Shown: in pieces, positions 43,900-50,672 of the stretch | How positions within the stretch are numbered: position 1 is the stretch's first letter | Layout of the letters: each line of letters begins with the position of its first letter | DNA from: Reyranellaceae bacterium | GTDB taxonomy: Bacteria > Pseudomonadota > Alphaproteobacteria > Reyranellales > Reyranellaceae | Length of the DNA: 50,672 nt | Direction: 5' to 3' | Assembly (NCBI GenBank): GCA_022844045.1 | Contig: JALHMM010000006.1 | Location: 69,574 to 120,245 of the forward strand | The notes under the pieces: model-generated | Told to the model about the DNA's origin: nothing | Seen by the model: the letters and a program-made list of their open reading frames with translations, nothing else | The model's database searches: none | Translations under genes and position numbers: made by a program

Positions 43900-45003
43900 A
43901 TGAAGACGCGCGCCGCCGTGCTGTTCGAGGTCAACAAGCCGTTGCAGGTCGTCGAGCTCGAGCTCGCGCCGCCCAAGGCGGGCGAGGCGCGGGTGAAGAT
44001 GAAGGCGGCCGGCGTCTGCCAGAGCGATTGGCACGTGATGAACGGCGACTGGCCGACGGCGCTGCCGGTAGTGCCGGGTCATGAGGCCGCCGGTATCGTC
44101 GAGGAGGTCGCGCCCGACGTGACCTCGGTGAAGCCCGGCGATCACGTGGTCTTCTCCTTCCGGCCGCATTGCGGGCGCTGCCGCTACTGCACGGCCGGCC
44201 GCACGGTGCTGTGCATCGGCCGCCTGAACTCGCCGCCGTCGGCCCTTTTCGACGGCACCTTGCGGCTGTCGCAAGGTGCCACCGGCGTGAACCAGATGGC
44301 GCGCATCGGCACCTTCAGCGAGCAGGTCGTGGTGCCGGCCGAGATGCTGGTGCCGATCCGCAAGGACATGCCCTGGCCGCAGGCGGCGCTGGTGGGATGC
44401 TGCGTCGCTACCGGTGTCGGTGCCGTGACGCGTCACGCCAAGATCGAGACCGGCTCGACCGTGCTGGTGATCGGCTGCGGCGGCGTCGGACTCAACGCCA
44501 TCCAGGGTGCGATGCTGTCAGGCGCGCGCAAGATCATCGCCTGCGACCTGCTCGACAATAAGCTGGCGATGGCGAAGACGTTTGGCGCCACCGACACGGT
44601 CAACAGCACCAAGGAAGACGCGGTCAAACGCGTCAAGGAGCTGACCGGCGGGCTGGGCGTCGACTACGCCTTCGATGCGGTGAGCATCGACAAGACCCAG
44701 GCGCTGGCTTTCGACTCGCTGGCGCCGGCGGGCCACGCGGTGACGGTGGGCGTGCCCGCCGCGACCATGCGTGCGACTTACTCGCCGCTCAACATGGTGT
44801 TCACCGAGAAAACCATCTCCGGCACGTTCTACGGCTCGGTGCGGCCGAACGTCGATTTCCCCGTCCTGGTCGACCACTACATGAACAAGCGGCTGAACAT
44901 CGACGGGCTGATCAGCCGCACCTACAAGCTCGACGATATCAACGAAGGCTTCCGCGCCATGATGGGCGGCGAGGTCGCGCGCGGCGTCGTGGTGTTCGAC
45001 TGA
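43900..45003 (+). CDS. Zinc-dependent alcohol dehydrogenase
   Basis: 367-aa MDR-type alcohol dehydrogenase. Catalytic zinc ligands are C40 (GVCQSD) and H61-E62 (GHE), with C173/C174 in VGCCVATG as the third. The structural zinc site is C91, C94, C97 and C105 (CGRCRYC...VLC). The NAD fold is VIGCGGVGLNAI. It may be the S-(hydroxymethyl)glutathione-like class III type, as suggested by the GVGAVTRHAKIETG segment. The stop is shared by one base with the next start. Confidence 0.92.
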   Translation: MKTRAAVLFEVNKPLQVVELELAPPKAGEARVKMKAAGVCQSDWHVMNGDWPTALPVVPGHEAAGIVEEVAPDVTSVKPGDHVVFSFRPHCGRCRYCTAGRTVLCIGRLNSPPSALFDGTLRLSQGATGVNQMARIGTFSEQVVVPAEMLVPIRKDMPWPQAALVGCCVATGVGAVTRHAKIETGSTVLVIGCGGVGLNAIQGAMLSGARKIIACDLLDNKLAMAKTFGATDTVNSTKEDAVKRVKELTGGLGVDYAFDAVSIDKTQALAFDSLAPAGHAVTVGVPAATMRATYSPLNMVFTEKTISGTFYGSVRPNVDFPVLVDHYMNKRLNIDGLISRTYKLDDINEGFRAMMGGEVARGVVVFD

Positions 45004-45371
45004 TGCTCGACCGCCTGCCACAGCTGGTGAATTCGGACGCGGTGCTGCGCTATCGCGGCCGCGGCCTGAAGACGACCTTCCTGGTCGCCGTCGGCGCGCA
45101 GGAATGGCTGCTGCATATCGACGACGGCCAGGTCGCGCGCGTCGAAAAGGGGCCGTTCCGCATGCCCGCCTACAGCTTCGCGCTGCGCGGCGGCGAGGAG
45201 GGCTGGAAGCGCTTCTGGCAATCCGTGCCGCCGCCCTATTACCAGGACCTGTTCGGCCTGATGCGCCAGGGCGAGCTGCGCGCCGAGGGCGATCTGCGCC
45301 AGCTCTGGGCACGCATCATGTATGTGAAGGGCGTGCTGGGTGCGTTGCGCGGACAGGCGGGGGCGGCATGA
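45003..45371 (+). CDS. Small SCP2-like (sterol-carrier fold) protein
   Basis: 122-aa soluble protein. VGAQEWLLHIDDGQVARVEK and YSFALRGGEEGWKRFW resemble a sterol-carrier-protein-2-like lipid-binding domain; no export signal. It is encoded between an alcohol dehydrogenase and an alpha/beta hydrolase, with overlaps of one and four bases on either side, so all three must be co-translated. A carrier for a hydrophobic acyl or alcohol intermediate is a reasonable inference. Confidence 0.7.
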   Translation: MLDRLPQLVNSDAVLRYRGRGLKTTFLVAVGAQEWLLHIDDGQVARVEKGPFRMPAYSFALRGGEEGWKRFWQSVPPPYYQDLFGLMRQGELRAEGDLRQLWARIMYVKGVLGALRGQAGAA

Positions 45372-46216
45372 GCGTCGATTTCGAACCCGTTGTCGGCCGC
45401 TACCTGCGCTTCCCCTTCAAGGGTCGCGACTACCGGCTCTATGTCGAGGAGGCGGGGCAGGGCATCCCGCTGCTCTGCCTGCACACCGCCGGCTCGGATG
45501 GCCGGCAGTACCGCGCGCTGATGAACGATGCGGCGATCGCCGCTAAGTATCGCGTGATCGCCTTCGATCTGCCGTGGCACGGCAAGTCCTCGCCGCCCGA
45601 GGGTTTCCATCTCGAGGAATACAAGCTCACCCGCGAATTCTACATCGACATCATCGTCGCCGTGGCCAAGGCGCTCGAGCTCGACAGGCCGGTGGTGATG
45701 GGTTGCTCGATCGGCGGGCGCGTGGTGCTGGGGCTGGCGGCGGATCACGCGCATGTCTTCCGCGCCATCATCGGCCTGCAATCCTCGGCGTCGCCGAGCG
45801 CTTACTACGACATCTCATGGCTGAACCACCCAGAGGCCGATCACAGCGAGGTGGCGTTGGGCGCGGTGTCGGGCTTGATGGCGCCGACAGGGCCGGAGGG
45901 TGAGCGCTGGGAGACCTTGTGGCACTACATGCAGGGCGGGCCGGGCATCTTCTACGGCGACCTGCATTTCTACACCGTCGACGGCGACCTGCAGGACCGG
46001 CTGCACCGCATCGACACGAGCAAGTGCCCGCTCTACCTGCTGACCGGCGAGTACGATTACTCATGCAAACCCGAGTACACGCTGGAGGTCGGCAAGGCCG
46101 TGCCCGGCGCCAAGATCACCATCATGAAGGGGCTTGGCCACTTCCCGATGAGCGAGAACCCGCCGCTGTTCCGCAGCTTCATCCTGCCGGTGCTGGAGGA
46201 GATCGCAGGGCGTTAG
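45368..46216 (+). CDS. Alpha/beta hydrolase
   Basis: 282-aa cytoplasmic hydrolase. Nucleophile S114 is in VVMGCSIGGRVV; FDLPWHGKSSPP is the usual strand-4 region, and the acid and base are in TGEYDYS and GLGHFPMSEN. Overlaps the SCP2-like gene by 4 bases (ATGA). A thioesterase or esterase acting on the product of the upstream ADH is possible (inference). A family B repeat follows 4 bases after the stop. Confidence 0.88.
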   Translation: MSVDFEPVVGRYLRFPFKGRDYRLYVEEAGQGIPLLCLHTAGSDGRQYRALMNDAAIAAKYRVIAFDLPWHGKSSPPEGFHLEEYKLTREFYIDIIVAVAKALELDRPVVMGCSIGGRVVLGLAADHAHVFRAIIGLQSSASPSAYYDISWLNHPEADHSEVALGAVSGLMAPTGPEGERWETLWHYMQGGPGIFYGDLHFYTVDGDLQDRLHRIDTSKCPLYLLTGEYDYSCKPEYTLEVGKAVPGAKITIMKGLGHFPMSENPPLFRSFILPVLEEIAGR

Positions 46217-46220
46217 CTCT

Positions 46221-46353
46221 TACCTTCCCCCGGAGGGGGAAGGTGCCCGAAGGGCGGATGGGGGATGTTGAAGACGGACTCCTGCGTTCGTCTTCGACAT
46301 CCCCCATCCGTCAGCGCTTCGCGCTGCCACCTTCCCCCTCCGGGGGGAAGGTA
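46221..46353. repeat. TA-flanked palindromic element family B, copy 6
   Basis: Begins 4 nt after the hydrolase stop. Same terminal palindromes, inner gggggatgttgaagacgga / tcttcgacatcccccatcc. Ends just before the first EamA gene start at 46365, which may use its right end as part of the leader. Confidence 0.88.
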
Positions 46354-46364
46354 AAGGAACGGCG

Positions 46365-47279
46365 ATGAATCGCGGCGCGTTGCTCGCGGCGTCGGCCTGC
46401 CTGATGGGGTGCGCCCTCATCTGGGGCTCGATGACGCCGATCCTCAAGCAGCTGACGACGAGCATCGACCTCTGGCTTCTGTCATCGATGCGCTACCTCC
46501 CGGGCCTGCCGGTGCTGTGGCTGGCGTGGTGGCTGGTGCGGCGGCCGAGCGGCGCCAAGCGTCCGGCGCGTGTCGGCGAGCTGGCGTCGCTCGGGCTGGC
46601 GATGGCCGGCTTTTCGGTGCTCTACACATTCGGCGTACGCCATTCGCATCCGGTGACGGCGGCGATTGTGCTCAATACCGGCCCCGTGATCGCGGCCGCG
46701 ATGGCGTGGCTTCTGCTGCGCGCGAAGCCCGTGCGTGGCTTCTGGGTCGCGGTGGCGCTCAGTCTCACCGGCGCCGCTCTGGTGATCGCCGGCGCGCCCG
46801 GCTTCCGCGAGCGCGGTCTGGGGTTCGAGGGCGGCGAGGCCTTGCTGATCATCGCCCAGGTCGGTTGGCAGTGGTATTCGATCCGCGCCCAGCAATGGCT
46901 GGGTGATCGCGGCCAGATCGGGCTGAGCGCGATCACCACCACCGTTGGCGGACTGTGGATGGTGGCGCTCTATGGCGGCATCGTCGCCGCCGGCGCCGGC
47001 GGTGGGCTGCCAACCGAGGTGACGCCGCTGCAGGTGGGCTACCTGATCTGGGTATCGGTCTTCGGCGTCGCCGTCGCCACCCTTCTGTGGAACCTCGGCG
47101 TCAGCCGGCTGTCGCTACCGGTGGCGTCGCTGCACATGACCGCTTCGCCCGTCGTCGCGGTGGCGACGGCGTGGATCGTCGGCTACCCGCCGACGATGCT
47201 GCAGGTCGCGGGCGGCGCAGTCGTGCTGTCGGGCATCGTCTACCTCCAGACACGCCAGATGATGAAGGTACGGACGTGA
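46365..47279 (+). CDS. EamA/DMT-family transporter, copy 1
   Basis: 304-aa inner-membrane protein with ten hydrophobic segments in two EamA repeats. ACLMGCALIWGSMTPI opens the first repeat, and VFGVAVATLLWNLGVSRL marks the second. A drug/metabolite exporter; substrate unknown. It overlaps the next transporter gene by 4 bases (GTGA). The pair may act as a heterodimer, as in SugE/EmrE-like or YdcZ pairs (inference). Confidence 0.9.
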   Translation: MNRGALLAASACLMGCALIWGSMTPILKQLTTSIDLWLLSSMRYLPGLPVLWLAWWLVRRPSGAKRPARVGELASLGLAMAGFSVLYTFGVRHSHPVTAAIVLNTGPVIAAAMAWLLLRAKPVRGFWVAVALSLTGAALVIAGAPGFRERGLGFEGGEALLIIAQVGWQWYSIRAQQWLGDRGQIGLSAITTTVGGLWMVALYGGIVAAGAGGGLPTEVTPLQVGYLIWVSVFGVAVATLLWNLGVSRLSLPVASLHMTASPVVAVATAWIVGYPPTMLQVAGGAVVLSGIVYLQTRQMMKVRT

Positions 47280-48196
47280 GCGGGTCGCCCACGCCGCGGG
47301 CCGCATGGATCGGCTTGTCGGCGTTCTTCGTCACGTCGGTGTTCTGGGGCGCCAATGTGCCGGTCACGGCGGTGCTGTTCCGCACCTTCGATCCCTACTA
47401 CATGTCGGTCTGGCGAGTCGCGGTCGCCACCGTGGCGCTGGCCGTGATGCTGGTCGCGACGCAGGGCTGGTCGGCGCTGGCGATCCCGATCGGCTGGGTC
47501 CGCTTCGCGCTGCTCGGGCTCAGCATGAGCGCGTTCTTCGTGATCTATAACGTTGGCCTGCTCTACACCAACGCCATCACCGCCGCCGCCGTCATGGTCG
47601 GCGCGCCGATCTACGCCGCGCTGTTCCTGAAGCTGACGATCGGCGCGCCCTTCGACAGGGGATTCTGGGTGGCGGCGCCGCTCACCCTGATCGGTGGTGC
47701 GATCGCCGTTTTGGGTCGCGCCGAGGCCGGGGGCGATACGCTCAGCCTGCAGGGCGGCGAACCGCTGATCGCGCTCTGCATCGTGGCCTGGACCCTGTAT
47801 TCGATGGCCGCCCAGCGCTGGTTCCGGCCCGAGGAAACCCAGCTCAGACGCACCTATGTCGGATGCCTCTCGGCGATCTTCTGGTCGAGCGCTATCTGGC
47901 TGCTGTGCCGGGCGGTCGGCATCGCCGGGCCGCCGAATCTCGATCCGTCGGCCGAGGCGGTGCTGCTGCTGGTCGGCATCTCGGTGCTGGCCACGGCGGT
48001 GGCCGGGGTGAGCTGGAATGTCGGGGTGAGCCGGCTGGGCATCGCCGCCGGCTCGCTGTGGCAGAACGCCGTGCCGGTCTTCGCCGTGCTGATCTCGATG
48101 GCCTTCGGCATCTATCCGACCGGCCAGCAGATCCTGGGCGGCGCGATCGTGATGGCCGGGGTGGCCTATATGCAGTGGCGCAAATTCCGCGGCTGA
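47276..48196 (+). CDS. EamA/DMT-family transporter, copy 2
   Basis: 306-aa ten-helix EamA transporter. VTSVFWGANVPVTAVLFRTF begins the first half, and WNVGVSRLGIAAGSLWQN begins the second. The start is GTG 47276, overlapping the previous stop. It is a diverged paralogue of the first. It ends directly beside the convergent LysR gene stop. Confidence 0.9.
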   Translation: MSGSPTPRAAWIGLSAFFVTSVFWGANVPVTAVLFRTFDPYYMSVWRVAVATVALAVMLVATQGWSALAIPIGWVRFALLGLSMSAFFVIYNVGLLYTNAITAAAVMVGAPIYAALFLKLTIGAPFDRGFWVAAPLTLIGGAIAVLGRAEAGGDTLSLQGGEPLIALCIVAWTLYSMAAQRWFRPEETQLRRTYVGCLSAIFWSSAIWLLCRAVGIAGPPNLDPSAEAVLLLVGISVLATAVAGVSWNVGVSRLGIAAGSLWQNAVPVFAVLISMAFGIYPTGQQILGGAIVMAGVAYMQWRKFRG

Positions 48197-49111
48197 TCAC
48201 GATCGCCGTCGGCGGGCAGCCTTCGGTCGATACCGCACATGATCGATCAGCGCGCGCAGCTTGGGCGCAAGGTTCCGGCGGTCGGCGAAGTAGAGGAAGA
48301 AGCCGGGGAAGGGCGGGCAGTATTTCTCGAGCAGCGGCACCAGCTCGCCGCGCTTGAGATACGGCCGGAAGGTCTCTTCCATGCCAAACGTGAGACCGCC
48401 GCCGGCACAGGCGGTGCGCACCATCACCCACATGTCGTTGGTGGTGATCCTGGGATTGACCGCGACATCGAACTCGCGGCCGTTCTCCTCGAACTCCCAG
48501 CGGTAGGGCGCGACCTCGGGCGACGGGCGCCAGCCGATGCAGCAATGCGTCGACAGTTCGGTGGGGTGCGACGGCGCGCCGAAGCGCTCCAGGTAGGACG
48601 GTGCCGCCACGACCATCTGGCGCTGATCGCCCGAAACCGGCACGGCGATCATGTCCTGCTCGATCACCTCGCCCAGCCTGACGCCGGCGTCGTAGCCCTC
48701 GGCGACGATATCGAACTCCACGTCCGTCACGGTGACATCGAGCTGCACGCCGGGATGAGCGTGGGCGAAGCCGGCCAGCAGCTCGCCGGAGAGAAACCGC
48801 TCGGCGATCGATGACACCGCCAGCCGCAGCAAACCTGTCGGCGCGACGTCGCGATCTCGGGTCGCATCCAACGCGATCTCGACTTCGGCGAGGGCCGGTG
48901 CGACGCGGCGCTGCAGGCGTTCGCCGGCCTCGGTGAGACTGACGCTGCGCGTCGTGCGGTGGATCAGCGCGACGCCCAGCCGGTCTTCCATGCGCCGGAT
49001 CGCCTGGCTCACGGCCGAGCGGGTCACGCCCAGCCGCTCGGCGGCGGCGCGGAAGCTCCGCGCCTCGGCGACGGCGAGGAAGACTGCGATGCCGCTGAGG
49101 TCGAGGTTCAT
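48197..49111 (-). CDS. LysR family transcriptional regulator
   Basis: 304-aa regulator. The N-terminal winged helix-turn-helix covers about 4-65 (FLAVAEARSFRAAAERLGVT, then RSAVSQAIRRMEDRLG). The rest is a periplasmic-binding-like effector domain (about 90-300). It is divergent from an Atu4866-like gene across 102 bases, the usual place for a regulated target. The convergent transporter pair could be unrelated. Confidence 0.92.
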   Translation of the reverse strand: MNLDLSGIAVFLAVAEARSFRAAAERLGVTRSAVSQAIRRMEDRLGVALIHRTTRSVSLTEAGERLQRRVAPALAEVEIALDATRDRDVAPTGLLRLAVSSIAERFLSGELLAGFAHAHPGVQLDVTVTDVEFDIVAEGYDAGVRLGEVIEQDMIAVPVSGDQRQMVVAAPSYLERFGAPSHPTELSTHCCIGWRPSPEVAPYRWEFEENGREFDVAVNPRITTNDMWVMVRTACAGGGLTFGMEETFRPYLKRGELVPLLEKYCPPFPGFFLYFADRRNLAPKLRALIDHVRYRPKAARRRRS

Positions 49112-49213
49112 TAGTTAGATGAACTTGACAGCATGGTGAGGATTGAGCAAATTGTCTGTCGAATCGCCGCCGCCTAGATAGCCGTGCATCGGATCACGAG
49201 GAGGCTGAACGAC
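49112..49213. promoter_or_regulatory. LysR/Atu4866-like divergent intergenic region
   Basis: Spacer between the two divergent genes. TTGACA at 49125-49130 with CAAATT 17 bases downstream is a weak candidate promoter for the plus-strand gene; LysR half-sites are expected here but were not resolved. GAGGAGG before ATG 49214 is the ribosome site. Confidence 0.45.
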
Positions 49214-49546
49214 ATGACCAGCAGATCGGCAATCCTGAGCGGCTTGATCGCGAGTTTCTTGCTCGCGGCCAGCGTGTCCTCCGGCAGCGGCCAGACACAG
49301 CGCCAGTCGACACCACATCCCTATGTCGGCATGTGGGTGACCGACGATGGTCGCGTCCGGCACGAGCTGCTGCCGAACGGCCGCTATGATGAGGCGCGCG
49401 GTACCCGCCAGAGCGCCTATCAGGGGCGCTACCAGGTGACCGGTAACCACATCGACTACTGGGACGACACCGGCTTCACCGCCGACGGCACCTTCGTCGA
49501 CCACAATACCCTGCATCATGGCGGGATGATCTTCCGCCGGCGCTGA
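49214..49546 (+). CDS. Secreted Atu4866-domain protein
   Basis: 110-aa exported small protein. Signal peptide about 1-27 (ILSGLIASFLLAASVSSGS). The mature part YVGMWVTDDGRVRHELLPNG and YQGRYQVTGNHIDYWDDTGF matches the small beta-barrel protein family Atu4866 from Agrobacterium. ATG 49214 has a GAGGAGG 8 bases upstream; GTG 49184 is upstream but not needed. The neighbour on the other strand is a LysR regulator. The function of the family is unknown to me. Confidence 0.8.
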   Translation: MTSRSAILSGLIASFLLAASVSSGSGQTQRQSTPHPYVGMWVTDDGRVRHELLPNGRYDEARGTRQSAYQGRYQVTGNHIDYWDDTGFTADGTFVDHNTLHHGGMIFRRR

Positions 49547-49554
49547 CGCCGGCG
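49535..49554. terminator. GC-rich hairpin over the Atu4866-like stop codon
   Basis: cgccggcg stem of eight base pairs with a four-base loop (ctga) that includes the TGA stop. No T-run follows. Only a weak candidate for transcript end. Confidence 0.3.
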
Positions 49555-49651
49555 CGCGGCGGATTGCGCCGTATTTGCGCCCCCCGGTCATGCTAGACGG
49601 TTGCTTTCGGCCGCCGAGTGCGTGAGCTTGCGGCGGTTTCCGGGGGAGCGC

Positions 49652-50380
49652 ATGAAGGGCGTCATTCTGGCGGGCGGCAAGGGCACCAGGCTTTATCCGC
49701 TGACCAAGGCCACCAACAAGCATCTGCTGCCGGTCGGCCGCGAGCCGATGATCTACCACCCGATCCGTCACATGGTGGCCGCGGGCATCACCGACATCCT
49801 GGTGGTCACCAGCGTCGACCACATGGGTGAGATGGTGAACTGCCTGGGTTCGGGCGTCGATCTCGGCTGCGGCCTGACCTACCGCGTGCAGGACGGGGCG
49901 CTGGGCATCGCCAACGCCCTGTCGCTGGCCGAGGGCTTCGCCAGCGGTGGCAAAATCTGCGTCTTCCTCGGCGATAACGTCTTTCAGAGCTCGATCGCGC
50001 CGATCGTCGAGGCCTTCCGGAAGCAGGAGAGGGGCGCGCGCGTCGTGATCAAGAGCGTGCACGATCCGGAGCGTTACGGCGTCGCCGCGCTCGACGAGCA
50101 GCACATCATCGAGATCGAGGAAAAGCCGGCCAAGCCCAAGACCTCGTTCGCGGTGGTCGGCCTGTACTTCTACGACAGCCAGGTCTTCGACATCATCCGC
50201 GTCATCAAGCCCTCGGCGCGCGGCGAGTACGAGATCACCTCGGTGAACAACGAGTACATCGCGCGCCGCCAGCTCCAGTACGACATCTACCCCGGCGCCT
50301 GGACCGACGCCGGCACCTTCGAGTCGCTGCTCGAGGCCAACAAGCTGCTGCACGACACCGCCAACGAGATCGCGCGATGA
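49652..50380 (+). CDS. Sugar-1-phosphate nucleotidyltransferase (RfbA-like, short form)
   Basis: 242-aa enzyme activating a sugar phosphate with NTP, cytoplasmic. The nucleotide signature is LAGGKGTRLYPLT (6-18), with K23 in NKHLLPVG and metal ligands D108 (FLGDNVF) and D219 (GAWTDAGTFESLLEAN). About 50 residues shorter than classical RfbA, lacking the C-terminal helical extension, as in the small nucleotidyltransferases of surface-polysaccharide clusters. ATG 49652 has GGGGGAG 4-5 bases upstream. More glycan genes may lie to the right of the window. Confidence 0.9.
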   Translation: MKGVILAGGKGTRLYPLTKATNKHLLPVGREPMIYHPIRHMVAAGITDILVVTSVDHMGEMVNCLGSGVDLGCGLTYRVQDGALGIANALSLAEGFASGGKICVFLGDNVFQSSIAPIVEAFRKQERGARVVIKSVHDPERYGVAALDEQHIIEIEEKPAKPKTSFAVVGLYFYDSQVFDIIRVIKPSARGEYEITSVNNEYIARRQLQYDIYPGAWTDAGTFESLLEANKLLHDTANEIAR

Positions 50381-50395
50381 GGAGGACTAACTTCT

Positions 50396-50520
50396 TGCCT
50401 CCCCCCGGAGGGGGAATGTGCCCGAAGGGCGGATGGGGGATGTCGAAGCCGGACACCTGCTTCGTTGAGGCATCCCCCATTCGTCGCGCCGCGCGCGCCA
50501 CCTTCCCTCTCCGGGCAGGG
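50396..50520. repeat. Degenerate palindromic element family B, copy 7
   Basis: 15 nt after the nucleotidyltransferase stop. Left end tgcctccccccggaggggga has lost the TA; inner arms gggggatgtcgaa / ggcatcccccatt; the right end (ccttccctctccgggcaggg) is decayed. A remnant of the same family. Confidence 0.75.
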
Positions 50521-50541
50521 CTATCGCATATGGACTTCTTT

Positions 50542-50672
50542 CCTTCTCCCCGCGAAGGCGGGGAGAAGGTGCCGAGCGAAAGCGAGGCGGATGAGGGGCT
50601 TCCTCGTGCAACGACAAACGCTGTCGTTGTTGAGACTCCGCGAAGCCCCTCATCCGCCCTTCGGGCACCTTC
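50542..50672. repeat. Palindromic element family C, copy 3 (cut by window end)
   Basis: Left arm ccttctccccgcgaaggcgg with inner gatgaggggctt / aagcccctcatc. The window ends inside the right arm. It sits 21 nt after the decayed family B copy, giving a stacked repeat site. Confidence 0.8.

Noticed and set aside
1861..50520. CRISPR array from the many repeats
   Set aside because: Copies are kilobases apart, palindromic, and not separated by short unique spacers; no cas genes.

Overview
This window is high-GC, gene-dense DNA from a free-living bacterium, most probably an alphaproteobacterium of the Hyphomicrobiales/Reyranella type. The evidence is strong G/C third-position bias, TRAP and Bug-type solute-binding proteins, a wealth of acyl-CoA enzymes, an Atu4866-like gene beside a LysR regulator, and intergenic palindromic repeats of the kind common in that class. 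No rRNA, tRNA, CRISPR array, phage or complete insertion sequence was recognised. The taxonomic call is inference.

Layout. 1-5.3 kb: double-domain ABC permease (2-aminoethylphosphonate type), a secreted DUF1194 (VWA-like) protein, then an acyl-CoA dehydrogenase overlapping a GST-like protein. 5.3-12.7 kb, minus strand: MFS carrier, Bug solute-binding protein, aminoglycoside-phosphotransferase-like kinase, GMC oxidoreductase and a CoxL-like molybdopterin oxidoreductase subunit, the last four probably one transcription unit. 12.9-19.6 kb: threonine aldolase, crotonase, quinone oxidoreductase, SCP-x-type thiolase, and a cytochrome P450 divergent from a TetR regulator across a perfect palindromic operator. 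19.7-24.7 kb: VOC proteins, three crotonases (two of them tandem paralogues) and a GST. 25.1-31.2 kb: tamA-tamB, the outer-membrane translocation and assembly module. 31.3-35.8 kb: nitronate monooxygenase, TauD dioxygenase, SDR, a DUF1445 hydro-lyase and a DUF2848 protein. 35.8-41.7 kb, minus: a probable six-gene operon with an L2HGDH-like FAD oxidase, a lipoprotein esterase, a complete TRAP transporter and a methyltransferase. 42.0-43.7 kb: methyltransferase, FolM-like SDR and FolB. 43.9-46.2 kb: zinc alcohol dehydrogenase, an SCP2-like small protein and an alpha/beta hydrolase, translationally coupled. 46.4-49.5 kb: two coupled EamA exporters, LysR and the Atu4866-like protein. 49.6-50.4 kb: sugar nucleotidyltransferase.

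The gene content is mostly catabolic: acyl-CoA dehydrogenation, isomerisation and thiolysis, organic-acid uptake and oxidative side-chain chemistry. No single complete pathway can be read from it. The most unusual structure is the set of palindromic intergenic elements. Seven copies of one family (about 125-130 bp; six have TA-flanked ends), three of a second (about 155 bp) and two of a third (about 65 bp) lie mostly 4-20 nt after stop codons. Two sites of family B/C separate related or codirectional genes. A second notable point is that all four crotonase-fold proteins lack the hydratase glutamate pair and instead carry an acidic residue at the isomerase position. I found no clearly new defence or mobile system.
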